Positions 17,606 through 26,008 of a stretch of 64,000 bases of DNA are shown here, one piece after another. The notes beneath the pieces were generated by a model. It was not told the DNA's origin, did no database searches, and was given only the letters and a program-made list of their open reading frames with translations. This DNA is from Dyadobacter jiangsuensis. Lineage in GTDB: Bacteria > Bacteroidota > Bacteroidia > Cytophagales > Spirosomataceae. The position numbers and the translations under genes were made by a program. Location: positions 1 to 64,000 of the forward strand of contig NZ_PYAS01000003.1 of NCBI RefSeq assembly GCF_003014695.1, read 5' to 3'. The stretch's first letter is position 1, and the number at the start of each line of letters is the position of its first letter.

Positions 17606-18521
17606 GAACGAACAAACCAGCGTCATTACCGCGACGCAGCGGGGCCCCGCCGTGCTGATTTCCGCAGGCGTGCATGGCGACGAATACGAGCCCATGGTTG
17701 CGGCGGCGGAGCTTGCGGCAACTTTGCCTGAGATGCTTACACACGGCCAGGTCACGATCGTCAAAGTTGTAAATCCCGACGCCTATGGGCATGGGACGCG
17801 GCAAGGCAGTGATGGGCTGGATCTGGCCCGGATTTGCCCGGGTGACCTTGGTGGGTCGGTTTCCGAGGCCTATGCGGCCCGGATCAGTTCGATGATAAAA
17901 CAGGCCGATTACTATGTGGATATGCACACCGGCGGTTTGACCTACGAAATCCACCCGTTGGCAGGATATATGCTTCATCCCAATGAGGCTGTTCTGGATG
18001 TACAGCGGCAAATGGCACGCTGCTTCGATGTGCCGGTGATTTGGGGCACCGATTGCCGGCCGCAGGGGCGGACCTTATCGGTCGCAAGAGATGCAAATGT
18101 TCCGGCCGTGTACCTGGAATTCGGCGGCGGGGCCGGTTTTCGCCGGGAAGTGGTCGATACCTATGTGGCCGGGGTGATCAATATGCTCAGGTTTTTGGGG
18201 ATGATTACCGGAGAGGCAATCAAGTCGTCTGAGTCCTATTGGTTGGAAGATCACCGCCCCGACAGCGGTTATCTTCAGGGAAAAATGCCTTCGCCCGCAG
18301 AAGGTATCCTGATGACCCAGGTAGCATTGGGGGAAATGGTTAGCGCTGGCCAATGTTTCGGACGCATTTTTGATCCGGTGTCGGGCGTCAGCCATTCGGT
18401 TTATGCGGAGCTCGGGGGAATGGTTTTTCTCAAAAGGGCAATCGTGAAAGTGCAATCCGGCGACGCACTGGGGGGCATTCTGCCCATTACGCAAAAAGGA
18501 AAACATACGATTTATGAATAG
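17589..18521 (+). CDS. AstE/AspA-like zinc deacylase (M14-type)
   Basis: 310 aa using the inner ATG at 17589 (MKENTENEQ); the frame is open from 17553. It overlaps the SGNH gene by 17 bases. Zinc ligands are visible as His29/Glu32 (HGDE) and His113 (DMHTG), with the arginine-containing stretch NPDAYGHGTRQGSDG typical of succinylglutamate desuccinylase/aspartoacylase proteins. A C-terminal beta domain (about 215-300) follows. Enzymes of this family hydrolyse N-acyl bonds of amino acids. Here it probably removes an N-acyl group from an intermediate. No signal peptide, so cytoplasmic. Confidence 0.85.
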   Translation: MKENTENEQTSVITATQRGPAVLISAGVHGDEYEPMVAAAELAATLPEMLTHGQVTIVKVVNPDAYGHGTRQGSDGLDLARICPGDLGGSVSEAYAARISSMIKQADYYVDMHTGGLTYEIHPLAGYMLHPNEAVLDVQRQMARCFDVPVIWGTDCRPQGRTLSVARDANVPAVYLEFGGGAGFRREVVDTYVAGVINMLRFLGMITGEAIKSSESYWLEDHRPDSGYLQGKMPSPAEGILMTQVALGEMVSAGQCFGRIFDPVSGVSHSVYAELGGMVFLKRAIVKVQSGDALGGILPITQKGKHTIYE

Positions 18522-19329
18522 AGACCATGTGGTATTGATTACCGGTGCTACCGGAGGCATTGGCCGCGCCACAGCCTGGGCATTTGCCTCGGTGGGCTGC
18601 AAGCTGGTGTTAACCGACACAGGCCCATCGCAATTGTCGGCATTGGAAGAGGAGTTGAAAGCAGGGCATTATCAGCAGGTTTTATCCCTGCCGGGCGATT
18701 TGGCAGAAACCGGTTTTTGGGATGAACTGATAGGCAACGCTTTTGCAAAATGGGGAACTGTCGATGTCCTGGTCAACAATGCAGCCTGGCGGGCGATCGA
18801 AACCATGCGGACAATCCCGGTTGAGACTTGGGAGAAAACCCTGCGCATTTGCCTGACGGCACCGGCTTTCCTTTCACGGGCGGTAGCGGCGCGGATGGAG
18901 GCATTGAAGCGCCCGGCTGTGATTGTGAATGTGTCGAGTATGATGGCCGACCGGCCTGCCGGCACTTCCCCGGCCTACATTGCCTCGAAGGGCGCACTCG
19001 ACAGCCTGACGGCCGAGCTGGCGGTCACCTACGGGCGCAGCGGGATCAGGGTGGTAGGCGTGAGCCCGGGTTATGTAGAGACCGCATTGAGCCGCGACTA
19101 CCGGGATGCTGACGGAGATAATGTAAGCGCACGCCTGATCGACGCGGTAAATGACAACGTACCGCTTGGAAGAGGGGCGGGCCCGGAGGAAATCGCTTCG
19201 GCAATATGCTGGCTGAGCTCGGAAGGAGCCTCCTACATTACCGGGACCACATTGGTTATCGACGGCGGCTTCAAACATAATTTCAGCGGGTACAGTGTTA
19301 AAAGAAATCAATTCCCTGATCAGTTTTGA
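18514..19329 (+). CDS. SDR family NAD(P)-dependent oxidoreductase
   Basis: 271 aa, overlapping the upstream deacylase by 8 bases. TGATGGIG is at 10-17, NNA at 88-90, Ser141 and Tyr155/Lys159 complete the catalytic set, and the C-terminal TGTTLVIDGGF is the usual SDR end. The last residues (FSGYSVKRNQFPDQF) extend a little beyond the family core. Its place between a deacylase and a PLP enzyme suggests oxidation of a hydroxyl on the deacylated intermediate. Cytoplasmic. The exact substrate is unknown. Confidence 0.85.
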   Translation: MNRDHVVLITGATGGIGRATAWAFASVGCKLVLTDTGPSQLSALEEELKAGHYQQVLSLPGDLAETGFWDELIGNAFAKWGTVDVLVNNAAWRAIETMRTIPVETWEKTLRICLTAPAFLSRAVAARMEALKRPAVIVNVSSMMADRPAGTSPAYIASKGALDSLTAELAVTYGRSGIRVVGVSPGYVETALSRDYRDADGDNVSARLIDAVNDNVPLGRGAGPEEIASAICWLSSEGASYITGTTLVIDGGFKHNFSGYSVKRNQFPDQF

Positions 19330-20417
19330 AAAATATCTGGAGACATTCTTCACTATTGCCGCAGGTGGCGGCAGAATACCGGATTTTGCTCGGTGAGGCC
19401 GAGACCCCATTGGTGCGTTCACGAAGTATAGCAGCCGCGCTGGGCCTGGATGCACTGTATTTCAAACTGGAAAACCTGAATCCGACCGGTTCGTACAAGG
19501 ACCGCTTTGCAGCAGTGCTTGTTTCGGAAATGCATATGCGCGGACAGAAAATTTGCATTGCCACGTCCAGCGGAAATACCGGCGCAGCGCTGAGCGCCTA
19601 TTGCGCGGCGGCGGGCATTCGTTGTGTGATCGTCGCGGTGGACGGAGCGCCGGTGCAGAAGGTACGGCAAATGCAGCTTTATGGGGCGGAGGTGATCATG
19701 GTGAAAGACTTTGGCAAGGATCCGCAGACTACCACCTTTGTTTTCGATCAGCTGGAAGCGCTTTGCGATTCGCATAACCTTCCGCTTCCGATTAGTGCGT
19801 ACCGGTATTGCCCGTCGGCCATGAGGGGCGTGGAAACGATTGCCGCCGAAATAGCAGAGGTGCTACCGAGCGGTGTGCAGATTTTTGCACCGGCCGGCGG
19901 CGGAGGCCTCTCATTGGCGGTATGCCGCGGAGCAGCGCAGTCCGGAGCCGATTTTACAGTCCATTGCGTTCAGCCCGGGGGGAATGATACGATCGTGAGC
20001 GCGCTGCGAAACGGCGACGTTGCGGCTGTTCCGGTGAATGCGTCCACCACGGCGGTCAGCGGGTTGCAGGTAGCGAGCGTGATCGACGGCGATGCGGTGA
20101 TCGGGCATTGCCGGCGGTCGGGCGGCAATGGGTACAGCGTCAGCGACGAGCAGGTGTTTGGCTGGCAAAGAGCGCTGGCGCAAAAAGAAGGTATTTTTTG
20201 CGAGCCTGCCGGTGCGGTAGCATTGGCAGGGCTGGAAAATGCCCTTCGGCGAAATGAACTGGATAAAAGCCGCCCGGTAGTGTGCCTCGTTACCGGCAGC
20301 GGTTTTAAAGATATGAACGCGGTGGACCAGCGTTTTCAACTCCCTCCGACCGACGCAATGCCGTCACATCAATGGATAAAAACAATTCAAACTCTTTTTA
20401 ATCAAGATTATGCGTGA
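19326..20417 (+). CDS. PLP-dependent lyase, threonine synthase / diaminopropionate ammonia-lyase type
   Basis: 363 aa of fold type II. The PLP lysine is Lys58 in NPTGSYKDR and the phosphate loop is SSGNTG at 81-86; the C-terminal serine loop is VTGSGFKD. The start appears to be TTG at 19326, sharing four bases (TTGA) with the stop of the SDR gene, so translation is probably coupled. Family members eliminate or replace beta/gamma groups of amino acids, releasing enamines. The RidA gene of the same operon is the usual partner that hydrolyses such enamines/imines. This implies an amino acid or amino-sugar-acid intermediate. Substrate unknown. Confidence 0.85.
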   Translation: MKNIWRHSSLLPQVAAEYRILLGEAETPLVRSRSIAAALGLDALYFKLENLNPTGSYKDRFAAVLVSEMHMRGQKICIATSSGNTGAALSAYCAAAGIRCVIVAVDGAPVQKVRQMQLYGAEVIMVKDFGKDPQTTTFVFDQLEALCDSHNLPLPISAYRYCPSAMRGVETIAAEIAEVLPSGVQIFAPAGGGGLSLAVCRGAAQSGADFTVHCVQPGGNDTIVSALRNGDVAAVPVNASTTAVSGLQVASVIDGDAVIGHCRRSGGNGYSVSDEQVFGWQRALAQKEGIFCEPAGAVALAGLENALRRNELDKSRPVVCLVTGSGFKDMNAVDQRFQLPPTDAMPSHQWIKTIQTLFNQDYA

Positions 20418-21309
20418 GCAAAGTTCTATTTTTCAGGGCCTGTGGCCGGCGCTTTTTACACCGGTAAACCCCGATGGAAGCCTAAATCCCAAAGAGCTCG
20501 AAAAGCTCATCGAACTGCTGATCGCCCAAAAGGTGGACGGGTTGTATTTGCTGGGCTCGACGGGCCAGGGCTTCCTTTTTTCAGAAGAGGAGCGTAAGCA
20601 GATTACCCGGCTGACGCTGGAAATTGCCGCAAAACGTATTCCGGTAATGGTACAGGTTGGAGCCCTTAATACGGAAGAATCCATACGTCTGGCACGGCAC
20701 GCCGCCGAACATGGCGCCGACGGTATTTCGGCTGTTGGCCCGATCTATTATGGCGCTTCGGCCGACATGGCCTTTGAGCATTACCGGCGCATCGCGCAGG
20801 CTACCGACGTACCTTTTTTCCCTTACCAGATCGGCAATGCAGCCAATATGCAGGTGATCGACCGGCTTCTGACCTTGCCGCAGGTCCATGGGATGAAACT
20901 GACAACCGACAAGATGTTGGAGATCAGTACGATTAAAAATAGGGCAGGGGAGCAATGGAAGCTATTTAGCGGGGCCGATGAGCTGATGTGCCAGGCGGCG
21001 CTTTGCGGTACTGTGGGGGCGATCGGCACGAGTTACAACCTGTTTGGCCCGACCTGTAAATTCATCAGAGAATCGTTCCTGGCAGGAGAAACAATGCATG
21101 CCATGGAGTATATGCTTACTTTCCAGAAGTTTATCGAGACGATCATTCCGGTTATCTGGTCCTTTTTTAACCGTGCAATGTATTTACGCTATAACATCGT
21201 CATTGGAGAACCCAAGCCGCCATTGCTGGCCAAGCAACTTCCCTGGACGGATGAGCAGATTATCGCCATGATGGAAGAAATAGAGAATTTCTATACGCCT
21301 GTCAGCTAA
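20410..21309 (+). CDS. DapA/NanA-superfamily aldolase
   Basis: 299 aa (beta/alpha)8 class I aldolase, overlapping the previous gene by 8 bases. Schiff-base Lys163 lies in HGMKLTTD, Tyr139 in FPYQIG, and the substrate-carboxylate loop is GSTGQG at 49-54. The usual Glu/Gly of dihydrodipicolinate synthase (GTTGE) is Gln here, a change more common in catabolic family members such as N-acetylneuraminate lyase or keto-deoxy-sugar-acid aldolases. It likely cleaves a 2-keto acid to pyruvate and an aldehyde. It is not the lysine biosynthesis enzyme, judging from context. Cytoplasmic. Confidence 0.87.
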   Translation: MREQSSIFQGLWPALFTPVNPDGSLNPKELEKLIELLIAQKVDGLYLLGSTGQGFLFSEEERKQITRLTLEIAAKRIPVMVQVGALNTEESIRLARHAAEHGADGISAVGPIYYGASADMAFEHYRRIAQATDVPFFPYQIGNAANMQVIDRLLTLPQVHGMKLTTDKMLEISTIKNRAGEQWKLFSGADELMCQAALCGTVGAIGTSYNLFGPTCKFIRESFLAGETMHAMEYMLTFQKFIETIIPVIWSFFNRAMYLRYNIVIGEPKPPLLAKQLPWTDEQIIAMMEEIENFYTPVS

Positions 21310-21363
21310 TTAAGCGGCGGCACCGCCTGATTTTACCAAAATATCCTGCAAAACCCACGGTTC

Positions 21364-22629
21364 ATGAAGATCGCAAAACCCTTTTCGGAAGGCCGGCCGG
21401 CCTTGTATGCCTGGCTGGTGGTTGTAATGCTCTGCCTGGTGGGCTGTCTCAACTACCTCGACAGGATGATGATTACCACCATGCGCAGTTCCATTGTGGC
21501 TGCGATTCCGATGTCGGAGACGCAGTTCGGGTTGCTAACTTCCGTCTTCCTTTGGGTTTACGGACTGCTTAGCCCCGTCGCGGGTTTTTTGGCCGATCGT
21601 TTCAGCCGCAGCAAAGTGATTATCATCAGCTTGCTGGTGTGGTCACTCGTAACCTGGCTCACCTCGCATGCGGTCACCTTCGAGCAACTGCTCGCTACCA
21701 GGGCATTGATGGGCATCAGCGAGGCATGTTACATTCCGGCTGCCCTGGCCCTGATCATGGACTACCACCCGGAAAAGACCAAATCGCTGGCCACGGGTAT
21801 CCACATGGGCGGCGTAATGTTTGGGCAGAGCCTGGGCTTTATCGGCGGATGGCTTGCCGAAAACCACTCCTGGAATTTCGCATTCAAGGTATTCGGAGGT
21901 TTCGGCATCGTGTATGCCATGGTGCTGGCACTTACGCTGCGTGATTCTCAATCAGCCATTCAAAAATCAAGCGGGGATATCAATAAACCCGGGGGTTTTG
22001 CGGGAGCAATACGCAAGCTGCTCAGGACACGTTCCTACCTGTTTGCGATCCTGTACTGGGGATTGATCAGCATTGTCGGCTGGCTGGTGGTGGCATGGCT
22101 GCCGACGTATTTTAAGGAGCATTTTGCCCTGTCGCAGAGTATGGCAGGGGTGTATTCGACGGGGTATTTTCATAGCGCATCGCTGGCGGGTGTACTGCTG
22201 GGTGGTTTTCTGGCCGACCGGTGGAGCAGGCATAATCCCCGCGCGCGGGTGCTGGTACCCCTCTACGGTTTGCTGATCGGAGCGCCCGCGATCTTTCTGG
22301 CCAGTAATACGGCGGTACTGTCTGTGGCAATCGGCTGTTTCATGTTGTATGCGCTCACACGCACGTTCACGGATGCGAACATGATGCCCATTCTGAGCAT
22401 GATCGTCGATGCGCGCTACCGGGCCACGGCATATGGTATTCTCAATATGTTCAGCTGCATTGTCGGCGGTTTGGGGATTTACGCGGGAGGGATGCTCCGT
22501 GACGCGGATGTGGCGCTTTCTGCCATGTTCAAAGTTGCGGCAGGCTTGATGCTGGTCTGCGTGGTGGTTTTAAGATATATCAGGACGGAGCCTGTTGAGA
22601 ATCAGGTATTAAATCAAATAGAAAAATGA
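21364..22629 (+). CDS. MFS transporter, anion:cation symporter-like
   Basis: 421 aa with about twelve hydrophobic segments. The first transmembrane helix ends in LNYLDRMMI, the NYxDR signature of the ACS (anion:cation symporter) MFS family, which includes hexuronate, glucarate and sialate-type sugar acid carriers. Two halves are joined by a charged loop (about 195-220). The gene is 54 bases after the aldolase and ends within the start of rraA (4-base overlap). It probably carries the acidic product of the periplasmic steps across the inner membrane. Substrate class is inferred from the motif and context. Confidence 0.87.
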   Translation: MKIAKPFSEGRPALYAWLVVVMLCLVGCLNYLDRMMITTMRSSIVAAIPMSETQFGLLTSVFLWVYGLLSPVAGFLADRFSRSKVIIISLLVWSLVTWLTSHAVTFEQLLATRALMGISEACYIPAALALIMDYHPEKTKSLATGIHMGGVMFGQSLGFIGGWLAENHSWNFAFKVFGGFGIVYAMVLALTLRDSQSAIQKSSGDINKPGGFAGAIRKLLRTRSYLFAILYWGLISIVGWLVVAWLPTYFKEHFALSQSMAGVYSTGYFHSASLAGVLLGGFLADRWSRHNPRARVLVPLYGLLIGAPAIFLASNTAVLSVAIGCFMLYALTRTFTDANMMPILSMIVDARYRATAYGILNMFSCIVGGLGIYAGGMLRDADVALSAMFKVAAGLMLVCVVVLRYIRTEPVENQVLNQIEK

Positions 22630-23270
22630 ATATTGAAGAACTAAAAGACAAATTATATGTGGCCGTGCTTGCTGACGTGCTCGATCAGCTGGGGTTTACC
22701 CAACAGGCTACCCGAACGCCTTTTTTCGCCTACACGGGTACCAATAAGCTGATGGGCCGCTGCAAGACCACGCTTTGGGTGGATATGTACCATCAGGATC
22801 CCAACCCTTATGAGCTCGAATTGAAGGCGGTCGATTCATGCCAGCCCGGCGATTTGCTGATCTGCGCGGCGGGCGGCTCCAACCGGTCGGGTATCTGGGG
22901 CGAGCTGCTTTCTACCGCAGCAAGCAATGCGGGCTGTGTGGGAGTATTGGTGCATGGTTCGGTGCGTGACATCGATAAAATGACTGCGATGGGATTTCCT
23001 GTATTTGCGACCGGTAAAAACCCCTATGACAGCCAGAACCGTCAAAAGGTGGTGGACCTGGATGTGGTTGTGGAAATCGACGGGGTGAAATTTGCGCCCG
23101 GCGATCTGGTCATGGCCGACCAGGATGGTATTGTGGTAGTACCGCAGCAGGTGGAAGCACAGGTGCTGGCCGCAGCACTCGAAAAGGTTTCGGCGGAGAA
23201 CGTCACTCGCGATGCGATCAGGAACGGCATGAAGGCGGCGGAGGCATATCAGAAATTCGGTGTATTATGA
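22626..23270 (+). CDS. RraA-like aldolase/decarboxylase
   Basis: 214 aa. The RraA/HMG-aldolase fold is shown by AAGGSNRSGIWGE (81-93) and VHGSVRD (109-115), with Arg114 and Asp115 being the metal/substrate residues, plus VMADQDGIVVVP near 165. Family members with these residues are divalent-metal class II aldolases acting on 4-hydroxy-2-oxo acids or oxaloacetate decarboxylases; the RNase E-inhibitor role of E. coli RraA does not apply. It overlaps the MFS gene by 4 bases and the RidA gene by 4 bases. A second aldolase in the same operon suggests two carbon-carbon cleavages. Confidence 0.87.
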   Translation: MNIEELKDKLYVAVLADVLDQLGFTQQATRTPFFAYTGTNKLMGRCKTTLWVDMYHQDPNPYELELKAVDSCQPGDLLICAAGGSNRSGIWGELLSTAASNAGCVGVLVHGSVRDIDKMTAMGFPVFATGKNPYDSQNRQKVVDLDVVVEIDGVKFAPGDLVMADQDGIVVVPQQVEAQVLAAALEKVSAENVTRDAIRNGMKAAEAYQKFGVL

Positions 23271-23647
23271 AAACAAAACATGTTGTGACCGGCCCGGTCC
23301 CGCAGAGCCATTTACCTTTTTCTCCCGGAATCGTATCGGGTGAATATCTTTTTGTGTCCGGACAAGCGAGCGTCGACGATCAGGGCCAGATTGTCGACGA
23401 CACTTTCGAGGGCGAATGCCGCAGGTCGTTTGATAATCTGAAAAGGATCGTCGAGGCCGCCGGGGCAACACTGGACGATGCCGTGCAGGTCAGGAATTAC
23501 GTTGGTCGCCAGCAGGATCTGGCCAGTTTCAATGCCATTTACCGGGAATACTTCCGGGAGCCGTTTCCTGCACGTACAACGCTGATTGGATGTCTCGGGG
23601 ATCTGCTCAAATTCGAAGTCGACGCGGTCATTCATTTAGGTAAATAG
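23267..23647 (+). CDS. RidA/YjgF-family enamine/imine deaminase
   Basis: 126 aa, standard length. SGQASVDDQG and the conserved arginine Arg103 in FPARTTL, required for imine hydrolysis in RidA proteins, are present. Trimeric cytoplasmic enzyme that hydrolyses 2-aminoacrylate-type enamines released by PLP lyases. Its overlap with rraA (4 bases) and its operon with a fold type II PLP enzyme make a dedicated deamination step likely here, rather than general housekeeping. Confidence 0.9.
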   Translation: MKTKHVVTGPVPQSHLPFSPGIVSGEYLFVSGQASVDDQGQIVDDTFEGECRRSFDNLKRIVEAAGATLDDAVQVRNYVGRQQDLASFNAIYREYFREPFPARTTLIGCLGDLLKFEVDAVIHLGK

Positions 23648-23653
23648 TCCGGC

Positions 23654-25168
23654 ATGGCTGAATTAACACCACCGATGTCTGGTTTGCAGGGCGCACCCCG
23701 GCGTGTGGGATTGCTGGGAATCTACCATGAGACCAACACATTTATCGAATCCGCAACGACCCTCGCTGATTTTCGGAATGGATATTGGCTGGAAGCAAGC
23801 CAGATCAGAGACGAGTATCAGGGAGCCAACCATGAGATCAGCGGGCTGATCGAGGTGATAGACAGCGCTCCGGATATGGAACTGGTGCCGGTATTTTATG
23901 CGATGGCCACGCCGGGAGGACTGATCACGAGAGATTGCTACCTGGCATTGCTGGATCGTATGATGCAGCTTCTGGACCAGGCGGGGCCATTGGATGCCTG
24001 CTTGGTCGCGCCGCATGGTGCCGGTGTGGCCGAGGGGTGCCTGGATATGGACGGGCATTGGTTGTTGCTGCTGAGACAGAAGTTGGGAATTGATGTACCG
24101 ATCATCGGCACGCTGGACCCGCATGCCAATGTAAGCCAGGCGATGGCCGATGCCACCGATGGCCTGATCGCCTATGCTACCAATCCGCATATTGATCAGA
24201 AACAGACCGGTATTGCGGCTGCCCGGCTGCTGGTGAATACCTTGCGCGGTGAGATTTCGCCTGTGCAGCTGCTCGTCAAACCGCCCGTAGCCATTAGTAT
24301 CGAGCAGCAGTTTACTTCAAATCAGCCTTGCCTGGGGCTTTATGCGCTTGCGCAAGAGCTGGAACAGCGTATGGCTCTGGTTTCGGTGAGCGTACTGCTT
24401 GGCTTTCCCTATGCGGATGTACATGAAATGGGGTCGGGGTTCATCGTGATCGCGGACCGCAATCAGTCACTGGCTGCGGTCGGCCAGGCGGAGGAAGCTG
24501 GATCTATACTTTCAGCCTTTTTACTGGACCGCAAGCGGGCATTCAATGGGAAGAAATCGGGCATTGATGCAGTGCTCGATGACTTGGTAAATCACCTGCA
24601 ACCGGTACTGCTGCTGGATATGGGCGACAACATCGGAGGCGGAGCGCCGGGCAACAGCACTTTGATTCTCGAACAACTTGAAGCAGGCGGATTGTCAGGC
24701 TTTTTTGTTTGCCTGTACGATCCGGAAAGCGTGGAAAAATGCCAGGACGTGAGCGCCGGGGCAGTTGTTCCTCTTTTTCTTGGCGGGAAAAACGGTTTTC
24801 AAACGAGCGTGGAGGTGCTTGCGTTACAAGATGGCCGCTTCACGGAGGATACGCCGCGGCACGGAGGGTTTGTTCATTATGATATGGGCGCTACGGCGGT
24901 GGTCCGTACCCCGAGCGGCAATACGGTCATGCTTACGACGAGGCGCACGCCACCGTACAGTCTGCGGCAGCTCACGGCTTTTGGACTGGATCCGCGTGGC
25001 TTCCGGGGGATTGTAGCCAAAGGGGTCAACGCGCCCATTGCTGCTTACAGCGATGTTTGCCCGTCGATTATTCAGGTCGATACGCCCGGAGTGACCCAAG
25101 CCGATATGACCCTATTTACATACCAGAACCGAAAAGTACCTCTGTTCCCTTTTGAAGAATCTGTTTGA
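23654..25168 (+). CDS. M81-family metallopeptidase, MlrC-like
   Basis: 504 aa, close to the usual length of about 490-500. It begins the core with RVGLLGIYHETNTF and contains VAPHGAGVAEG, GTLDPHANVS and LLDMGDNIGGGAPGNST, the zinc-ligand regions of the M81 (microcystinase C) family. MlrC cleaves linear microcystin peptides, but most family members have unknown natural substrates and often sit with RidA and transport genes, as here. No signal peptide, so cytoplasmic. It starts 6 bases after ridA. It may hydrolyse an amide bond in the imported compound. Confidence 0.87.
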   Translation: MAELTPPMSGLQGAPRRVGLLGIYHETNTFIESATTLADFRNGYWLEASQIRDEYQGANHEISGLIEVIDSAPDMELVPVFYAMATPGGLITRDCYLALLDRMMQLLDQAGPLDACLVAPHGAGVAEGCLDMDGHWLLLLRQKLGIDVPIIGTLDPHANVSQAMADATDGLIAYATNPHIDQKQTGIAAARLLVNTLRGEISPVQLLVKPPVAISIEQQFTSNQPCLGLYALAQELEQRMALVSVSVLLGFPYADVHEMGSGFIVIADRNQSLAAVGQAEEAGSILSAFLLDRKRAFNGKKSGIDAVLDDLVNHLQPVLLLDMGDNIGGGAPGNSTLILEQLEAGGLSGFFVCLYDPESVEKCQDVSAGAVVPLFLGGKNGFQTSVEVLALQDGRFTEDTPRHGGFVHYDMGATAVVRTPSGNTVMLTTRRTPPYSLRQLTAFGLDPRGFRGIVAKGVNAPIAAYSDVCPSIIQVDTPGVTQADMTLFTYQNRKVPLFPFEESV

Positions 25169-25174
25169 CCGTTT

Positions 25175-26008
25175 ATGAACCTGCAAAGCACCATAGTAAA
25201 ACTTCTGGATCTGCCTTTTTACACGGAGGGCCCCTGTGCGGATGATGCGGGCAATTGTTTTTTTACCACATTGAGCGGTGGCCAGCTCCTGCACATGCGG
25301 CCGGGCGAAGCCCCGGTAAGATGGGCCGAAGCCGGTTGTCCGAATGGTCAGCTGATCACCTCAGGGGGGACGCATCTGGTGTGCGACAGTGGGGCGGGTA
25401 GCATTGTGCAGTTTGATCGTGAAGGCAATCGAACGGGAGCGCTGTTAAACAAGCAATACGCCGGGCATACTGTTTATTGCCCGAACGACCTGATCGAAGA
25501 CCGTGACGGAAATGTGTTTTTTACCGATTCGGTACGCGACAGCGGCAGGGTTTTCAAAGTGGGAAAAGACGGGTCGGGGGAATGCATTGCCGCCGGCGTA
25601 GACTATCCGAACGGATTGGCGCTGTCGCCGGACGAATCGCTGCTCTATGTCGCGGAGAGTTATCGGAACAGGATACTGGCTATTTCGCTGAATGGGAAGC
25701 CGGGCCCGTCGGTATTTGTCTGGGCCGTGTTGCCCGGGCATCGATCCGGCAGGCCCGCTGATAACCTGCCGGACGGACTGGCAACCGATGCACAGGGGCG
25801 TGTTTGGGTAGCCCATTACGGCATGCAGGCTATTCAGGTATTTTCGCCTGAAGGCACATTGCTGGCCAGCCTGGATACCAAATTACCCCTTACCAGCAAC
25901 CTGTGCTTTGTTTCCGACCAACCGCATCGGAAAACCGTTTTGATCACCGGTGGGTACGCTGAGCCCGGTCCGGGAGCTGTACTGATGATGACCGTCGATG
26001 TGATATGA
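25175..26008 (+). CDS. SMP-30/gluconolactonase family lactonase
   Basis: 277 aa six-bladed propeller. Metal ligands are seen as Glu18 (FYTEGP), the asparagines in CPNDLIEDRDG and DYPNGLALSPD, and the aspartate in LPDGLATDAQGRVWVAHYG. Such enzymes open sugar lactones to acids using a divalent metal. No signal peptide. It lies 6 bases after the M81 gene and overlaps the mutarotase gene by 4 bases. In this pathway it would hydrolyse a lactone formed by the SDR or AKR enzymes. The substrate is inferred, not shown. Confidence 0.86.
   Translation: MNLQSTIVKLLDLPFYTEGPCADDAGNCFFTTLSGGQLLHMRPGEAPVRWAEAGCPNGQLITSGGTHLVCDSGAGSIVQFDREGNRTGALLNKQYAGHTVYCPNDLIEDRDGNVFFTDSVRDSGRVFKVGKDGSGECIAAGVDYPNGLALSPDESLLYVAESYRNRILAISLNGKPGPSVFVWAVLPGHRSGRPADNLPDGLATDAQGRVWVAHYGMQAIQVFSPEGTLLASLDTKLPLTSNLCFVSDQPHRKTVLITGGYAEPGPGAVLMMTVDVI

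Noticed and set aside
20410..21309. Housekeeping dihydrodipicolinate synthase (dapA)
   Set aside because: GSTGQG instead of GTTGE and the catabolic operon context favour a NanA/keto-acid aldolase-type role.
22626..23270. RraA as regulator of RNase E
   Set aside because: The retained Arg114/Asp115 metal-site pattern and operon context indicate the aldolase/decarboxylase branch.
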